Below the pieces are notes generated by a model. It made no database searches. It saw nothing but the letters and a program-made list of their open reading frames with translations, and had not been told where the DNA came from. From NCBI GenBank assembly GCA_023391425.1, contig JAEWAX010000037.1, positions 87,305-151,304 of the forward strand: a stretch of 64,000 nt of DNA, read 5' to 3'. The stretch comes from Bacillota bacterium. GTDB lineage: Bacteria; Bacillota; Clostridia; Acetivibrionales; DSM-1351. This document shows positions 16,123 through 26,900 of the stretch, piece after piece; positions within the stretch are counted from its first letter, which is position 1, and each line of letters begins with the position of its first letter. The translations under genes and the position numbers were made by a program.

Positions 16123-16923
16123 TTAATACCCATTCACAGATATTTTTCCCATATTCGTGGATGTTTTTACTTCTACGTTACCATCCATACCTGTAAATTG
16201 ATTGTTCTGAACTGTACCAAAGCTTTCTATTAAGATATTTGAGCTAATTGGAAAGTTCAGTTCTATATTTCCTGTTTCAGTTTGAAATAAATATTTTGAC
16301 TTTTCTTGGCATTTAGCTTTAATATATATGTTTCCGGAATTTATTTCAACACGAGACCCATTTAAAAGCCTTCCAGAGTTAAGTCTTAGGTTGCCCTCTT
16401 TACCTTCATAGACTAATTTTCCATTAAGCAGTTTAATTTCTGAGTTTACAGAATCTAGTTTAGTTACTATATCCCCTTCAAATTTATCCTCAACAGTAAG
16501 ACTACCAAGCTGCTCTGATATATTTATCTTTTTAATCCGCCTAGGAATTGTTAGCTCTATATCAGTATAAGTATCCTGTATATTCATTATTTTGCCTTTA
16601 TAATCTACATTAAATAAAAATACTTTGCCTTGCTTTTCTGTCTTTATTGAGTACTTATCTAGCAGCTTTTCGAGTTCCTCGGTTGTTTTATTACCCCTGA
16701 TAGTATGTTTTGCTACAAACCTTATCTCCATTTTGTCCCAGAAGTATATCTTGAGATTTCCCGAATCAATTGTTATGTCAACGTCATTAATGGCTTTGCT
16801 TATCTCAATTGAAGAATTCTTATACTGAGAGACTCCATGTTTAATAGTGACAGTATCCTTGTCTCCACATCCTGCTACTATTAACATGATAATAATTAAT
16901 ATGTACAAGCTAATACGTTTCAT
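16123..16923 (-). CDS. Lipoprotein with DUF4097-like beta-helix domain
   Basis: This exported lipoprotein has about 266 residues. The signal MKRISLYILIIIMLIVAGC ends in a clear lipobox with Cys at position 19, so it should be lipidated and anchored outside the membrane. The mature part shows repeated short beta strands (VDITIDSGNLKIYFWDK, INISEQLGSLTVED, LRLNSGRLLNGS, VEINSGNIYIKA, VEVKTSTNMGKISVNG) as in DUF4097 putative adhesin domains, which form a single-stranded beta helix. ATG 16923, six bases after GGAG, is preferred to upstream ATGs. It lies just upstream of the pilus promoter on the same strand. Any link with pili is only positional. Confidence 0.78.
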   Translation of the reverse strand: MKRISLYILIIIMLIVAGCGDKDTVTIKHGVSQYKNSSIEISKAINDVDITIDSGNLKIYFWDKMEIRFVAKHTIRGNKTTEELEKLLDKYSIKTEKQGKVFLFNVDYKGKIMNIQDTYTDIELTIPRRIKKINISEQLGSLTVEDKFEGDIVTKLDSVNSEIKLLNGKLVYEGKEGNLRLNSGRLLNGSRVEINSGNIYIKAKCQEKSKYLFQTETGNIELNFPISSNILIESFGTVQNNQFTGMDGNVEVKTSTNMGKISVNGY

Positions 16924-17035
16924 CATACACTCCTGCAAAACTAATATTTGCAAGAATAATACCACATTCTTCCATCAGCTCTCAATTATTTCCTAAAGTA
17001 TATTCCTATCCTTTAAATGTTATTAATCTATCAAC

Positions 17036-18448
17036 TTAGATATTTAGGTAACTACAAATTGCTTTTTTTAACTTACAAACACCTTGTTCAATTTGATTTT
17101 CATTTAGGTGTGCATAACCAACTATAAGCTGTTTGTTATGGTTACCTTTTGTTATTGATAATTCTTCTACAGAAGTCAGATTCACTCCAAAACTACTTAT
17201 TAAATCAAGAAGCTCAGTTGAAAAGTAAATATTTTTAAATTCAATAATTAAATGCATTCCAGCCGATTTCCCTAAGATTTCAATTTGATCGTTAAAATTT
17301 CTATATAGACACTCAATGAGAAAATCTCTTCGTTTACGGTAAACTTTTTTCATAGCTGCAATATGCTTTTCTAACTCTCTATCTTCAATAAATCTCATTA
17401 GGGCAAGCTGGTTAAGAGAATTTGAATGGTGGTCACTTAACCTTTTCCATTCCCTAAAAGCACTTATTAAACTATGTGGTAAAACTAAATAACCAAGTCT
17501 TAATGAAGGAAACATAATCTTACTAAACGTACCTAAATATATTACATTACTACTATCAAACTCTTGTATTGAACGTATAGGAGATCCTTCATACCGAAAC
17601 TCACTGTCATAGTCATCCTCAACAATATAGCATCCTGTATTTCGTGCAAATTCTATTAATTCTATTCTTCTCTGAATTGATAGAATTCCTCCCAATGGAA
17701 ACTGATGGGAAGGTGTAACGAAAATCAATGTAGGTCGTCCATCTTGTGGAAGCAACTCTGTTTTAATTCCTTCTTTATCAACCATGATTGGATGTATTAG
17801 CTTTGTATGATAGGTAAATATATTTAAAACATTAAGATTTGTTGGATCTTCAATCCAAACTTCTTTGTCTGGTGCAAGAAGGCACTTTCCAATTAGTGTT
17901 AAGGATTGTTTTGTCCCAGAAGTAATTATTATTTGCTCGGCTGAACATTTTATTCCCCGTGTCTTTCTCAAATACCTCACTAAAGTATCTCTCAATTCGG
18001 GACGACCCTCTGGATAATCATAGCCAAAAGCTGAATAAGGAGCTTCATTATATACTTTTTGTAATATGTGACTCCATTTTTTTCGCGGAAATAACTCCAC
18101 TGAAGGCGTACCACTGGAAAAATTAATTTTATTTTCATCAACAGGTTTAGTTTCTAACACTGTTACAGTGTAATCCTCATAAGTATTAGTTTGTTTTCCT
18201 AAAAATGTTTTAATAGCAACATATGCGCCTGAATTTGGGACAATTTCAATATAACCTTCAGATGAAAGCATATCATATGCATTCATAATAATAATTCTTG
18301 AAACAGCTAGTATTTCAGATAGTTCTCTTGATGATGGTAACTTCTCATTTGCTTTAAGTTCACCATTGAGTATTTTTATACGAATTTGTTCATATATCTG
18401 ATGCGTTAATGTGGACTTTGATTTTTTGTCTAAAGAAATCCAAATCAT
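17036..18448 (-). CDS. MocR/PdxR-type GntR regulator with aminotransferase domain
   Basis: This is a fused regulator of about 470 residues. An N-terminal GntR winged helix (YEQIRIKILNGELKANEKLP, then SSRELSEILAVSR) is joined to a fold-type I aminotransferase-like domain. The PLP lysine is visible in GTFSKIMFPSLRLGY, and the PLP-contact Asp and Tyr in YIVEDDYDSEFRY. MocR proteins use PLP or amino-acid aldimines as effectors. ATG 18448, nine bases after GGAG, gives the usual MIWISLDKK start; the ORF extends to a TTG at 18481. It is divergent from an EamA exporter, and this pairing suggests that it controls the exporter in response to an amino acid or vitamin B6, which is inference. Confidence 0.88.
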   Translation of the reverse strand: MIWISLDKKSKSTLTHQIYEQIRIKILNGELKANEKLPSSRELSEILAVSRIIIMNAYDMLSSEGYIEIVPNSGAYVAIKTFLGKQTNTYEDYTVTVLETKPVDENKINFSSGTPSVELFPRKKWSHILQKVYNEAPYSAFGYDYPEGRPELRDTLVRYLRKTRGIKCSAEQIIITSGTKQSLTLIGKCLLAPDKEVWIEDPTNLNVLNIFTYHTKLIHPIMVDKEGIKTELLPQDGRPTLIFVTPSHQFPLGGILSIQRRIELIEFARNTGCYIVEDDYDSEFRYEGSPIRSIQEFDSSNVIYLGTFSKIMFPSLRLGYLVLPHSLISAFREWKRLSDHHSNSLNQLALMRFIEDRELEKHIAAMKKVYRKRRDFLIECLYRNFNDQIEILGKSAGMHLIIEFKNIYFSTELLDLISSFGVNLTSVEELSITKGNHNKQLIVGYAHLNENQIEQGVCKLKKAICSYLNI

Positions 18449-18587
18449 CTTATTATTCTCCATAAAAGTGGTTCTATTCAATTTCTACTATTGTGGTACT
18501 ACAGTAATCCAAATTGATGTGCTATATTATATTAAAATTATTTATTTTATTCAAGTAATAATAAACATTTAAATGAGGGTGATAAAT

Positions 18588-19523
18588 ATGCCGAATAAGT
18601 TAAAAACTGTAGATAGCATTGGGGTTTTTTCCGCCAAAACTAATATTTCAAGCAATATGGCTATAAGCAAAAAAGTTCTAGCAGCTATTTTAATAACTAT
18701 AACTTTTTGGTCCACTTCTTATGTTGGAATTCGTGTTGGGGTAAGGTATTACTCTCCTGAAACATTGGCAGCTTTTAGATTTATTATGGCATCTGTATTT
18801 CTTGGTATATATGCAGTTATCACAAAAATGCGTCTACCAAATTTAAAAGATCTACCTTTGATTTTATTTAATGGCTTTATAGGTTTCTTTTTATACAATT
18901 TAATATTAAATATGGGTACAAAGAGTGTAACAGCAGGAGTTTCAAGCTTTTTAATCAGTACTGCTCCACTTTTTACTACTTTCTTTTCAATAATATTTCT
19001 GAAAGAAAAAATAAATGTATGGGGTTGGTTAGGTATTGTTTTGAGCTTTTTGGGAATTGGAATAATAACATTTTCTGAAAATAGTAACAGCAGCATTAAC
19101 AGTGGTGTATTATTAGTTCTTTTTGCTTCTATTCTTATAAGCCTGTACAACATTTTTCAAAAATACCTACTAGTAAAGTATAAACCTGTAGAGGCTGCTA
19201 CATATTGCATCTGGTCTGGGACATTATTTATGCTCATATTTATTCCCAAACTTGTAAAACAAATTTCCTATGCACCTATTCATATTGATTTTGTAATTGT
19301 ATATCTAGGTATTTTTCCAGCTGCAATAGGCTATATTTTATGGTCCTATGCCCTTTCAAAAACTGCAAAAGCAGGTAATGTTGCTAGTTTCATGTACCTT
19401 ACGCCAATGCTAACATTAGTAATCGGTTGGATATCTATAAAGGAAATACCTCACATAATCTCTGTCATTGGAGGATTCGTGGTTCTTGGTGGTATGCTTC
19501 TAACCAATATAAGGGGCAAATAA
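18588..19523 (+). CDS. EamA/DMT-family transporter
   Basis: This is an inner-membrane exporter of about 311 residues, built from two EamA repeats of five helices each. It has the typical opening ITFWSTSYVGIRVGVRYYSPE, the mid-repeat KEKINVWGWLGIVLSFLGI and the closing KEIPHIISVIGGFVVLGGML. An N-terminal tail of about 25 polar residues precedes the first helix. ATG 18588 is preferred, because the upstream ATG 18573 overlaps the GAGGGTG ribosome site. The divergent MocR regulator suggests control by an amine or amino-acid signal, and drug/metabolite transporters near MocR genes often export amino acids. The substrate is unknown. Confidence 0.87.
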   Translation: MPNKLKTVDSIGVFSAKTNISSNMAISKKVLAAILITITFWSTSYVGIRVGVRYYSPETLAAFRFIMASVFLGIYAVITKMRLPNLKDLPLILFNGFIGFFLYNLILNMGTKSVTAGVSSFLISTAPLFTTFFSIIFLKEKINVWGWLGIVLSFLGIGIITFSENSNSSINSGVLLVLFASILISLYNIFQKYLLVKYKPVEAATYCIWSGTLFMLIFIPKLVKQISYAPIHIDFVIVYLGIFPAAIGYILWSYALSKTAKAGNVASFMYLTPMLTLVIGWISIKEIPHIISVIGGFVVLGGMLLTNIRGK

Positions 19524-19586
19524 TCTGTGTTATAAAATTTTAAAACCTTAGTAATATTGATAGTCATTTTAGAATATTCATAATAG

Positions 19587-20207
19587 CTATTTTACAGACA
19601 CATATATGTTATCTTCTATATAAAATCTCCAAAGATAATCTTTAGCCTCTTCAGCATAATCAATCCCTACCCGTTTGGCAGCTACTATACTATTTTTTTT
19701 ATTTTCTCCTTCTTCCACATACAGCTTATTACCGCATAAATCCTCTCCATTTAAATTTTTATCAATTGATAATGCTCTACATAATTTTCCAGGTCCATTT
19801 GTTAAATTCTTTATTTGAGTTTTGCTTAAATGTGAATATGTTTTTCCAAATCTGTTTTGCGCTATTATATCAAGTCCTTCATTAGGTTCAACCGCTCTTA
19901 TTAAAACAGCTTGGGGATTTCCTTCTTCTCTGGTAACTATATTAAAGCAGTAGTGCATTCCGTAAATAAAAAAAACATACGAAAATCCAGGGCCTCCATA
20001 CATAACTTCCACTCTCTGTGTTCTTCTTCCACCATATGAATGGGCAGCTTTATCATTTATACCCATATAGGCTTCAGTTTCAACGATTTTTGCAGAAAGC
20101 TTTTGTCCCTCTATTTCATGCACAAGCACTTTTCCCAAGAGTTCTTTTGCGACGATTAACGAATCTCTATTATAGAATTCTCTGTTTAACCTGTTTTGTA
20201 TTTTCAC
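19587..20207 (-). CDS. 3-methyladenine DNA glycosylase (AAG/MPG family)
   Basis: This 206-residue base-excision repair enzyme removes alkylated purines such as 3-methyladenine from DNA. The AAG family is recognisable from the N-terminal RLNREFYNRDSLIVAKELLG, the active-site ETEAYMGINDKAAH with the catalytic Glu, GGRRTQRVEVMYGGPGFSYV and the FIYGMHYCFNIVT block. The length is normal. The start is GTG at 20207; GGAGG lies 12 bases upstream, a little far. It stands alone between a convergent exporter and the GTPase-ribonuclease fusion gene on the same strand. The family assignment is secure. Confidence 0.92.
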   Translation of the reverse strand: MKIQNRLNREFYNRDSLIVAKELLGKVLVHEIEGQKLSAKIVETEAYMGINDKAAHSYGGRRTQRVEVMYGGPGFSYVFFIYGMHYCFNIVTREEGNPQAVLIRAVEPNEGLDIIAQNRFGKTYSHLSKTQIKNLTNGPGKLCRALSIDKNLNGEDLCGNKLYVEEGENKKNSIVAAKRVGIDYAEEAKDYLWRFYIEDNIYVSVK

Positions 20208-20363
20208 CTACTGATTGAGCCTCCTCTCTCTGTTCACCAATATACTCTCTTTACTTTGAAAATTTCAAGGCATATTAGCCAGTTTCTTGGAAAACTACAA
20301 AATAATAAGCAACACCCGTCAAAAATTTTATTGAAAGAGTAAGTGTTCTTTGAGGCTGCTTTA

Positions 20364-23018
20364 CTAATCATTTTCTTCTTTAATCAGTTTCTTCATCTGC
20401 TGTTTTGCTTCCGGAGACAAAGCATTAATCAAATAATTGCGGCTTCCTTCCTGCGCTTCCTGATGCTGTTGCTTAAGTCTTATATTAGCCCTGTCGATAT
20501 CAGCTTTCAGCTCTCTAGCAGACAGTAAGCACGCTCCTGCCCCCCTTATAATAATCTGCTGTAAACCATCAGATGTTGCAACTGTTATATTATATTTTTT
20601 CTTATTGTCATATGCAAATTTTTCGATATACTGATCCGCTGTTTGCGCCTCCTTAGTGTATACCATATGGATATTATAATAATCGATTACTTCTTCTCGA
20701 TGCCCTTGAACGCGATAAGCATCAAACACAACGATAATTTCACCTTTTAGAATTCCCTGATAATTACTCAGAGTATCAAGCAACTTAACTCTGGCACCGT
20801 CCATATTACTATCTGCAAGTTCTTTCAGCTCAGGCCATGCATAGATAATATTATATCCATCTACAAGGAGATACTCTTCTTCAACTTCCTGCTGTTTAGC
20901 AACATAAGTAACCTTAGTGGGTTCATAATAACTCTTATCAGGTGTTTTACGTCTTTTCCAGACAGACTTCTTCCCTTGGTTGGCATAGAAGGTTTTATTG
21001 AAGATTTGCCCGATTTCATCTGGACTGATCCACTGTTCTTCTGCGTACAAAGCTTGTTTTTGCTTAGTTTCTTCCAATAAATCTGATTTTTCCTTTAAAT
21101 AGCTTTCCACATGCATATGATCCTTAACTTTATCCCAATCCACCAAAAATCCTGCACCATTAGAACAAAATACTGAACCGCTGGGATTTTCGATGTCCCT
21201 TTCCGAATCATATCCGATATCTTCAATGACCTCTGCCTCATTATGGCATTGTTCATACCCTTTCAAGCTATAAAACAGCCTACCAAGACCTTTGGTATAA
21301 GAAACTACTTCCATTTGGTAATTCCTCATAGTAGTAACAGGAGCACTTCCCACAAGAACTGCCATATCTCCATTTGACTGTGTTATTTCACATGTACCAT
21401 GCATTTTCTCAATATCCGTCATAGCTCTTCCAACCATCTTCTCAGGTAGTTCCAGCTGAAAGGCATAATAAGGTTCTAGCAATTTGGACTGTGCTTCCTT
21501 TAGACCTTGACGTACTGCACGATAGGTAGCCTCTCTGAAGTCACCTCCTTCGGTATGCTTATTATGCGCTCTTCCGGAGACCAAAGTAATTTTCATATCT
21601 GTAATGGCTGAACCTGTTAAAACCCCTTTATGAGTTTTTTCTTGCAGATGAGTTAAAATAAGCCTTTGCCAGTTTTTCCCCAACAATTCCTCACTGCAAT
21701 CTGCCCCAAATACCAGACCGCTTCCCGGTTCACCAGGTTCTAAAAACAAGTGAACTTCTGCATAATGCCTTAATGGTTCAAAGTGCCCTACTCCCTCAAC
21801 TGTATCTACAATTGTCTCTTTATATAAAACCCTTCCTGCATCAAAGTCCACCGTAACACCAAATCGGCTTTGTATGAGACTCTTCAGAATTTCAATCTGA
21901 ACTTCTCCCATTATCTGAACTTGTATTTCCTGTAACTGCTCATCCCATACAATATGGAGCTCTGGTTCTTCTTCTTCAATCTGACGCAGTTTAGGAATCA
22001 TTACTCTTGGGTCACAACCTTCTGGAAGTATAATGCGATAAAAAAGAACTGGTTCCAATTCTGGTGCATAAGGAGCTTCCTCTATCCCTAATCCTTCTCC
22101 CGGCCTGGTTTGGCTAAGTCCTGTTACCGCGCATATAGAACCTACCTCAATCTCACTCACTGCCTCAAATTTCTGTCCTGAATAGATGCGAATTTGATTT
22201 ACTTTCTCTTCCCAGTTACGATTTTTTAAGACATCTTTCACCTTTAGCCTTCCACCAGTAAGCTTCATATGTGTTAGACGGTTTCCCTGCTCATCTCTCG
22301 TTATTTTGAATATTCTAGCCCCAAATGTATCTGAATAATTAGGTGTAATGACATACCTTTCTAAACCTTGCATAAATTGTTTAATACCTTGTAATTTTAA
22401 AGCCGAACCAAAAAAGCATGGAAATACTTTACGCTCCCCAATAGCTTTTCTAATCAACTCTGTTTCTACTGTCCCTGCTTCCAGATAGGCTTCCATTAGG
22501 TTTTCATCACACATTGATAATTGGTCATAAAAGTTGTCTGTCATATCTTGTTCAAACTCAATACATCCTTCATCGAGCTCTTTTCTTATTTCTTTTATTA
22601 AATTATCCTTATCTGTCCCATTTTGATCCATCTTATTTACAAATATAAAAACAGGTATCTGATACATATCAAGTAAACGCCACAATGTTTTAGTATGCCC
22701 CTGTACTCCATCCGCACCGCTTATCACTAAAATAGCATAATCCAGTACCTGAAGTGTTCTTTCCATTTCAGCTGAAAAATCTATATGTCCTGGAGTATCC
22801 ATTAAGGTTATCTGGGTCTTCCCAATTTCAAATAAGGCCTGTTTGGAGAAAATTGTAATTCCTCTTGCCTTCTCCAGTTCAAAGGTATCTAAATAAGCAT
22901 CCTTATTATCAACCCTGCCCAATTTTCCTATTTTGCCACTCAGATAAAGCATACTCTCTGATAATGTTGTCTTTCCTGCATCCACATGTGCTAATATTCC
23001 AATGATTGCTTTCTCCAT
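20364..23018 (-). CDS. Tet(M)-like translational GTPase fused to a Rae1/YacP-type NYN ribonuclease
   Basis: This is a two-part protein of 884 residues. Residues 1 to about 640 are an EF-G-like ribosomal protection GTPase: G1 AHVDAGKTT (10-18), G3 DTPGH (74-78), G4 NKMD (128-131), then domains II-V with the Tet(M)-like LLEPYYAFQLELPE block. A spacer of about 70 residues leads to a NYN/PIN domain (713 to about 855) with VDGYNIIYAWPEL, VVFDAYR, TKEAQTADQYIEK and VATSDGLQQ, matching YacP/Rae1. Acidic residues at about 720, 766, 795 and 817 could bind metal. Rae1 cuts mRNA in the ribosomal A site, so the GTPase may deliver it there, which is inference. The domain IV tip reads AHNKHTEGGDF instead of the SPVSTPADF of Tet(M), so tetracycline resistance is doubtful. 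Confidence 0.85.
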   Translation of the reverse strand: MEKAIIGILAHVDAGKTTLSESMLYLSGKIGKLGRVDNKDAYLDTFELEKARGITIFSKQALFEIGKTQITLMDTPGHIDFSAEMERTLQVLDYAILVISGADGVQGHTKTLWRLLDMYQIPVFIFVNKMDQNGTDKDNLIKEIRKELDEGCIEFEQDMTDNFYDQLSMCDENLMEAYLEAGTVETELIRKAIGERKVFPCFFGSALKLQGIKQFMQGLERYVITPNYSDTFGARIFKITRDEQGNRLTHMKLTGGRLKVKDVLKNRNWEEKVNQIRIYSGQKFEAVSEIEVGSICAVTGLSQTRPGEGLGIEEAPYAPELEPVLFYRIILPEGCDPRVMIPKLRQIEEEEPELHIVWDEQLQEIQVQIMGEVQIEILKSLIQSRFGVTVDFDAGRVLYKETIVDTVEGVGHFEPLRHYAEVHLFLEPGEPGSGLVFGADCSEELLGKNWQRLILTHLQEKTHKGVLTGSAITDMKITLVSGRAHNKHTEGGDFREATYRAVRQGLKEAQSKLLEPYYAFQLELPEKMVGRAMTDIEKMHGTCEITQSNGDMAVLVGSAPVTTMRNYQMEVVSYTKGLGRLFYSLKGYEQCHNEAEVIEDIGYDSERDIENPSGSVFCSNGAGFLVDWDKVKDHMHVESYLKEKSDLLEETKQKQALYAEEQWISPDEIGQIFNKTFYANQGKKSVWKRRKTPDKSYYEPTKVTYVAKQQEVEEEYLLVDGYNIIYAWPELKELADSNMDGARVKLLDTLSNYQGILKGEIIVVFDAYRVQGHREEVIDYYNIHMVYTKEAQTADQYIEKFAYDNKKKYNITVATSDGLQQIIIRGAGACLLSARELKADIDRANIRLKQQHQEAQEGSRNYLINALSPEAKQQMKKLIKEEND

Positions 23019-23186
23019 ATTCTGGTTGTAAATCCTTTATTTTTTGTCTATTTAAACACACACAACCCACTTAACTCCGTATTTCAAATCATCTATTATG
23101 ATGATACCAGTAAGTATGGAATATTACAATTTATAAAAGTTAAATATAAAATATTTATTGCCTTCCTTATGTTCAAGGAAAGTTTT

Positions 23187-23633
23187 TTACTCCCTCTGAA
23201 GCTTAGGTATCGGACATATCCAGTATCCAATTACTGCTCCTAATACATTTAAAATTACATCATCAATATCACTTGCTCCCACTCCTGAGATATACTGTGA
23301 TACTTCAATGAGTAGACTTACAAATAACGATATTACAAGTACTTTATGAAATCTACCAAACCTTTTAAATACTTTGGGCAGCAAAAATCCCATTGGCATA
23401 AAAGCAACAATGTTACCCACTAAATTTGTAATAATGCTATTTATATTGTATCCAGCAGTTAAAAAGTCAATTATAGTTTTTAATGGAATTATGTTTATAC
23501 TTCTATGCATTACTTCTCTTCCATAATAATGACTGAAAAAAGTGAGGTACAATAACAGAAGCATGTATGCAGTAAATAAAGCACTTAATATTATTTTGAT
23601 AGGTTTATGCATTTTATTTAAGTTAACTTTCAT
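23187..23633 (-). CDS. VanZ-family membrane protein
   Basis: This 148-residue protein has four predicted membrane helices and matches the VanZ family in layout: MLLLLYLTFFSHYYGR, the NIIPLKTI segment, NLVGNIVAFMPMGFLLP and the final SDIDDVILNVLGAVIGYW. VanZ members affect glycopeptide sensitivity in enterococci, but most, like this one, are of unknown role in the envelope. It lies alone between the GTPase fusion and purL. The gap to purL (23634-23947) holds one 12-bp hairpin and otherwise AT-rich sequence with no visible gene. No van resistance genes are nearby, so a resistance role is not supported. Confidence 0.82.
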   Translation of the reverse strand: MKVNLNKMHKPIKIILSALFTAYMLLLLYLTFFSHYYGREVMHRSINIIPLKTIIDFLTAGYNINSIITNLVGNIVAFMPMGFLLPKVFKRFGRFHKVLVISLFVSLLIEVSQYISGVGASDIDDVILNVLGAVIGYWICPIPKLQRE

Positions 23634-23730
23634 TGGCCCTCACTTTGTGATATAACATATAGATTTTATCTGCCCTGAAACTTTGTAATTTAGCATCTCA
23701 GCTTTCCAAATTAGATTATATTTAACGTGC

Positions 23731-23764
23731 TAAGAGAGATGTATCCATAGACACATCTCTCTTA
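23731..23764. terminator. 12-bp hairpin between vanZ-like gene and purL
   Basis: TAAGAGAGATGT (23731-23742) pairs exactly with ACATCTCTCTTA (23753-23764) around a ten-base loop. It lies downstream of purL on the minus strand. There is no clean U-run on either side, so termination is possible but not proven. Confidence 0.45.
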
Positions 23765-23947
23765 GTTACTAATTTTAATATCCAAGCTGGTAAAACTATT
23801 ACTTTTTCAATTCTTCACTATTCACTAGTTTTTGCCTTTTAAATTTAGTAAACTCAAGCCAACTTTCTATAACGCTTCACAATTCATTATTACTTTTCAG
23901 TAGTTTTTGCTCTTACTTTCTTTGGACCGTGCATTTAAAATTTTTAT

Positions 23948-26900
23948 TTAACCAAAATACCCAACTCCAGCTTGGAACAGCTTCTGGTCCTTTTGGCCTG
24001 GTACATTTCTGTATAGATTTGAGCCTATTCTTTCCGAGTGTCCCATCTTTCCAAATACTCTTCCATCTGGGCTTGTTATACCTTCAATGGCATTTACTGA
24101 ACCATTCGGGTTAAATTCAATATCATAGGTTGCTCTACCATTAAAGTCTACATATTGAGTAGCTATTTGTCCATTAGTTTCTAAGGTTTTGAGTACATCT
24201 TCATTTGCAGTAAATCTTCCTTCTCCATGTGATATCGCTATTGTGTGTATATCACCAACGTTGACATTGTTAAGCCAAGGAGATAGATTTGAGGTTATTT
24301 TTGTATTTACCAAACAAGACTGATGGCGTCCAATTGTGTTAAAAGTCAAGGTTGGGCAACCTTCATCTATGTCTCTAATTTCTCCAAATGGCAACAAACC
24401 AAGTTTGATCAATGCTTGGAAGCCATTACATATACCCATCACCAAGCCATCTCTTTGCTTTAACAGTTTCATTACCGCCTCACTGACAACAGGATTTCTA
24501 AACGCTGTTGCAATAAATTTGCCAGAGCCCTCTGGTTCATCACCTGCGCTAAAACCACCAGGAATCATGATAATCTGTGAATTGTTTATCAGCTTTTCCA
24601 TTTCCTTTATTGATTCTTCTATTCCCAAATGTGACATGTTTCTAATTACTAAAGTCTCGACAATTCCACCTGCATTTTCAAATACTTTTTTTGTATCATA
24701 TTCGCAATTTGTTCCTGGGAACACTGGGATAAATATCCTTGGTTTTGCAACTTTTGTAGTTGGCTTTGCCTTTGATTTTGCTTCAAATTTATACTCTACT
24801 GGCAATTCATTAGTTTTCTTAGGCTTTGTTGGGAATACCTTTTCTAAAGGCTCTTGCCATTTGCATGCAAGCATGTCTAATCCTATTGTTGTACCATTTA
24901 CATTTACCTCAGCTTTATCTGTAGTTACTCCAAGTACTTTATATTCTAAGCCATTCAAAGCCTTTACCAGATCTACACTTTCAGGCAACTCTAATATTAT
25001 TGAACCATAGAAGGGCTTAAATAGCATTCCAGCATCAATACCATTTTCAAAACTAAAACCAATCATATTACCAAATGCCATTTTGCTGATTATTTCAGCT
25101 ATACCGCCTGCCCTAATTGAGCTTGCAGACAATATTGCTTTTTCATTAGCCATTTTATGAATATGACTATATACCTTGTCTAATTGTTCAAAATTTGGCA
25201 AGCTATTTTCATCCAAACCAACTGTCAGCATTACAACCTTGCTACCAGTAGCTTTAAACTCATTTGAAACAACATTGTTAACATTTACTGTATCTACAGC
25301 AAAGGATACTAGTGTTGGTGGTACATCTAAATCCATAAAGCTTCCTGACATACTGTCCTTACCACCTATAGCTGCAGTTCCTAACTTTATTTGAGCATAA
25401 TATGCGCCAAGTAATGCACTAAGTGGTTTGCCCCAACGCTTTGCATCCTTGCCTGGTTTCTCAAAATACTCTTGGAAGGTAAGTCTTGCCTTGCTATAGT
25501 CTCCACCCATTGCAGCAATCTTCGCAATTGACTCAACAACTGCGAATACAGCACCATGGAAAGGACTCCAAGTTGATATTTCAGGGTTATAACCATATGA
25601 CATAAGAGTACCAGTAGTGGTATCACCTTTCATCAATGGTAATTTTGCAGCCATGCCCTCTGCTGGAGTTAACTGAGTCTTTCCACCAAATGGCATTAGA
25701 ACAGTATTTGCTCCGATTGTAGAATCGAATCTTTCAACAAGACCCTTTTGGCTACATCTGTTTAAATCCTGCAAGTTCTCAATCCATTTTTCTGATATAT
25801 TATCAATTTTCATGTTATTGTAATTTTCAAAATAAGTCTTATCGTTTGGAGCAGTTATCTCAATGTCGATTCTCTGCTTTGCACCATTTGAATTCAAGAA
25901 TTCACGACTTAGGTCTACTATCTTCTTTCCTCTCCAGATCATTTTAAGCCTAGCTGCCTCTGTAACCTCAGCAACTACAACCGCTTCTAGATTTTCCATT
26001 GAGGCATGGTTAATGAATTTTTCTACATCCTTTGGCTCAACTACTACGGCCATACGCTCCTGTGACTCTGATATAGCAAGCTCTGTTCCATCTAGTCCCT
26101 CATATTTTTTAGGAACCACATCGAGATTTATTTCAAGCCCATCTGCTAGTTCTCCAATTGCAACGGATACTCCACCTGCACCAAAATCATTACATCTCTT
26201 TATTAGTGTACTCACCTCAGGGTTTCTAAATAAACGCTGAATCTTTCTCTCAGTTGGAGCATTACCTTTTTGTACCTCTGCACCACAAGTAACCAATGAT
26301 TCCTCTGTGTGAGCTTTTGATGAGCCAGTTGCTCCTCCACAGCCATCTCTTCCTGTTCTGCCACCTAATAGTATTATCTTGTCTCCTGCCTGAGGCTCCA
26401 TACGTACAACATTTTTTCTAGGTGCAGCACCTATTACAGCACCTATTTCCATTCTCTTAGCAACATAGCCTTCGTTGTATATCTCTGTAACCTGACCTGT
26501 TGCAAGGCCGATTTGATTTCCATAAGAGCTGTACCCTGATGCCGCTCCTGTAGTTATTTTCTTCTGTGGAAGCTTTCCTGGTGTAGTGTCCTCCATTTTC
26601 GTTCTTGGGTCACCACTTCCTGTAACTCTCATTGCCTGATATACATAAACTCTACCTGACAATGGGTCTCTGATTGCACCACCCAGACAGGTTGCAGCTC
26701 CACCAAAAGGCTCTATTTCAGTAGGATGATTATGCGTTTCATTTTTGAACATTACAAGCCATTCTTCATTTTTGCCATCTACATCAGCATTAACTACTAT
26801 ACTGCAGGCATTTATCTCATCTGATAGGTCCAAATCGTCTAGTTTGCCCTGCTTTTTAAGTGCTTTCATTGCTAAAAGTGCTACATCCATAAGGCATACG

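Noticed and set aside
20364..23018. Tetracycline resistance gene
   Set aside because: The GTPase core is Tet(M)-like, but the domain IV tip differs and a ribonuclease domain is fused. No mobile element or resistance context is present.
23187..23633. Glycopeptide resistance determinant
   Set aside because: VanZ-like proteins are widespread without van genes, and none of the other van genes are nearby.
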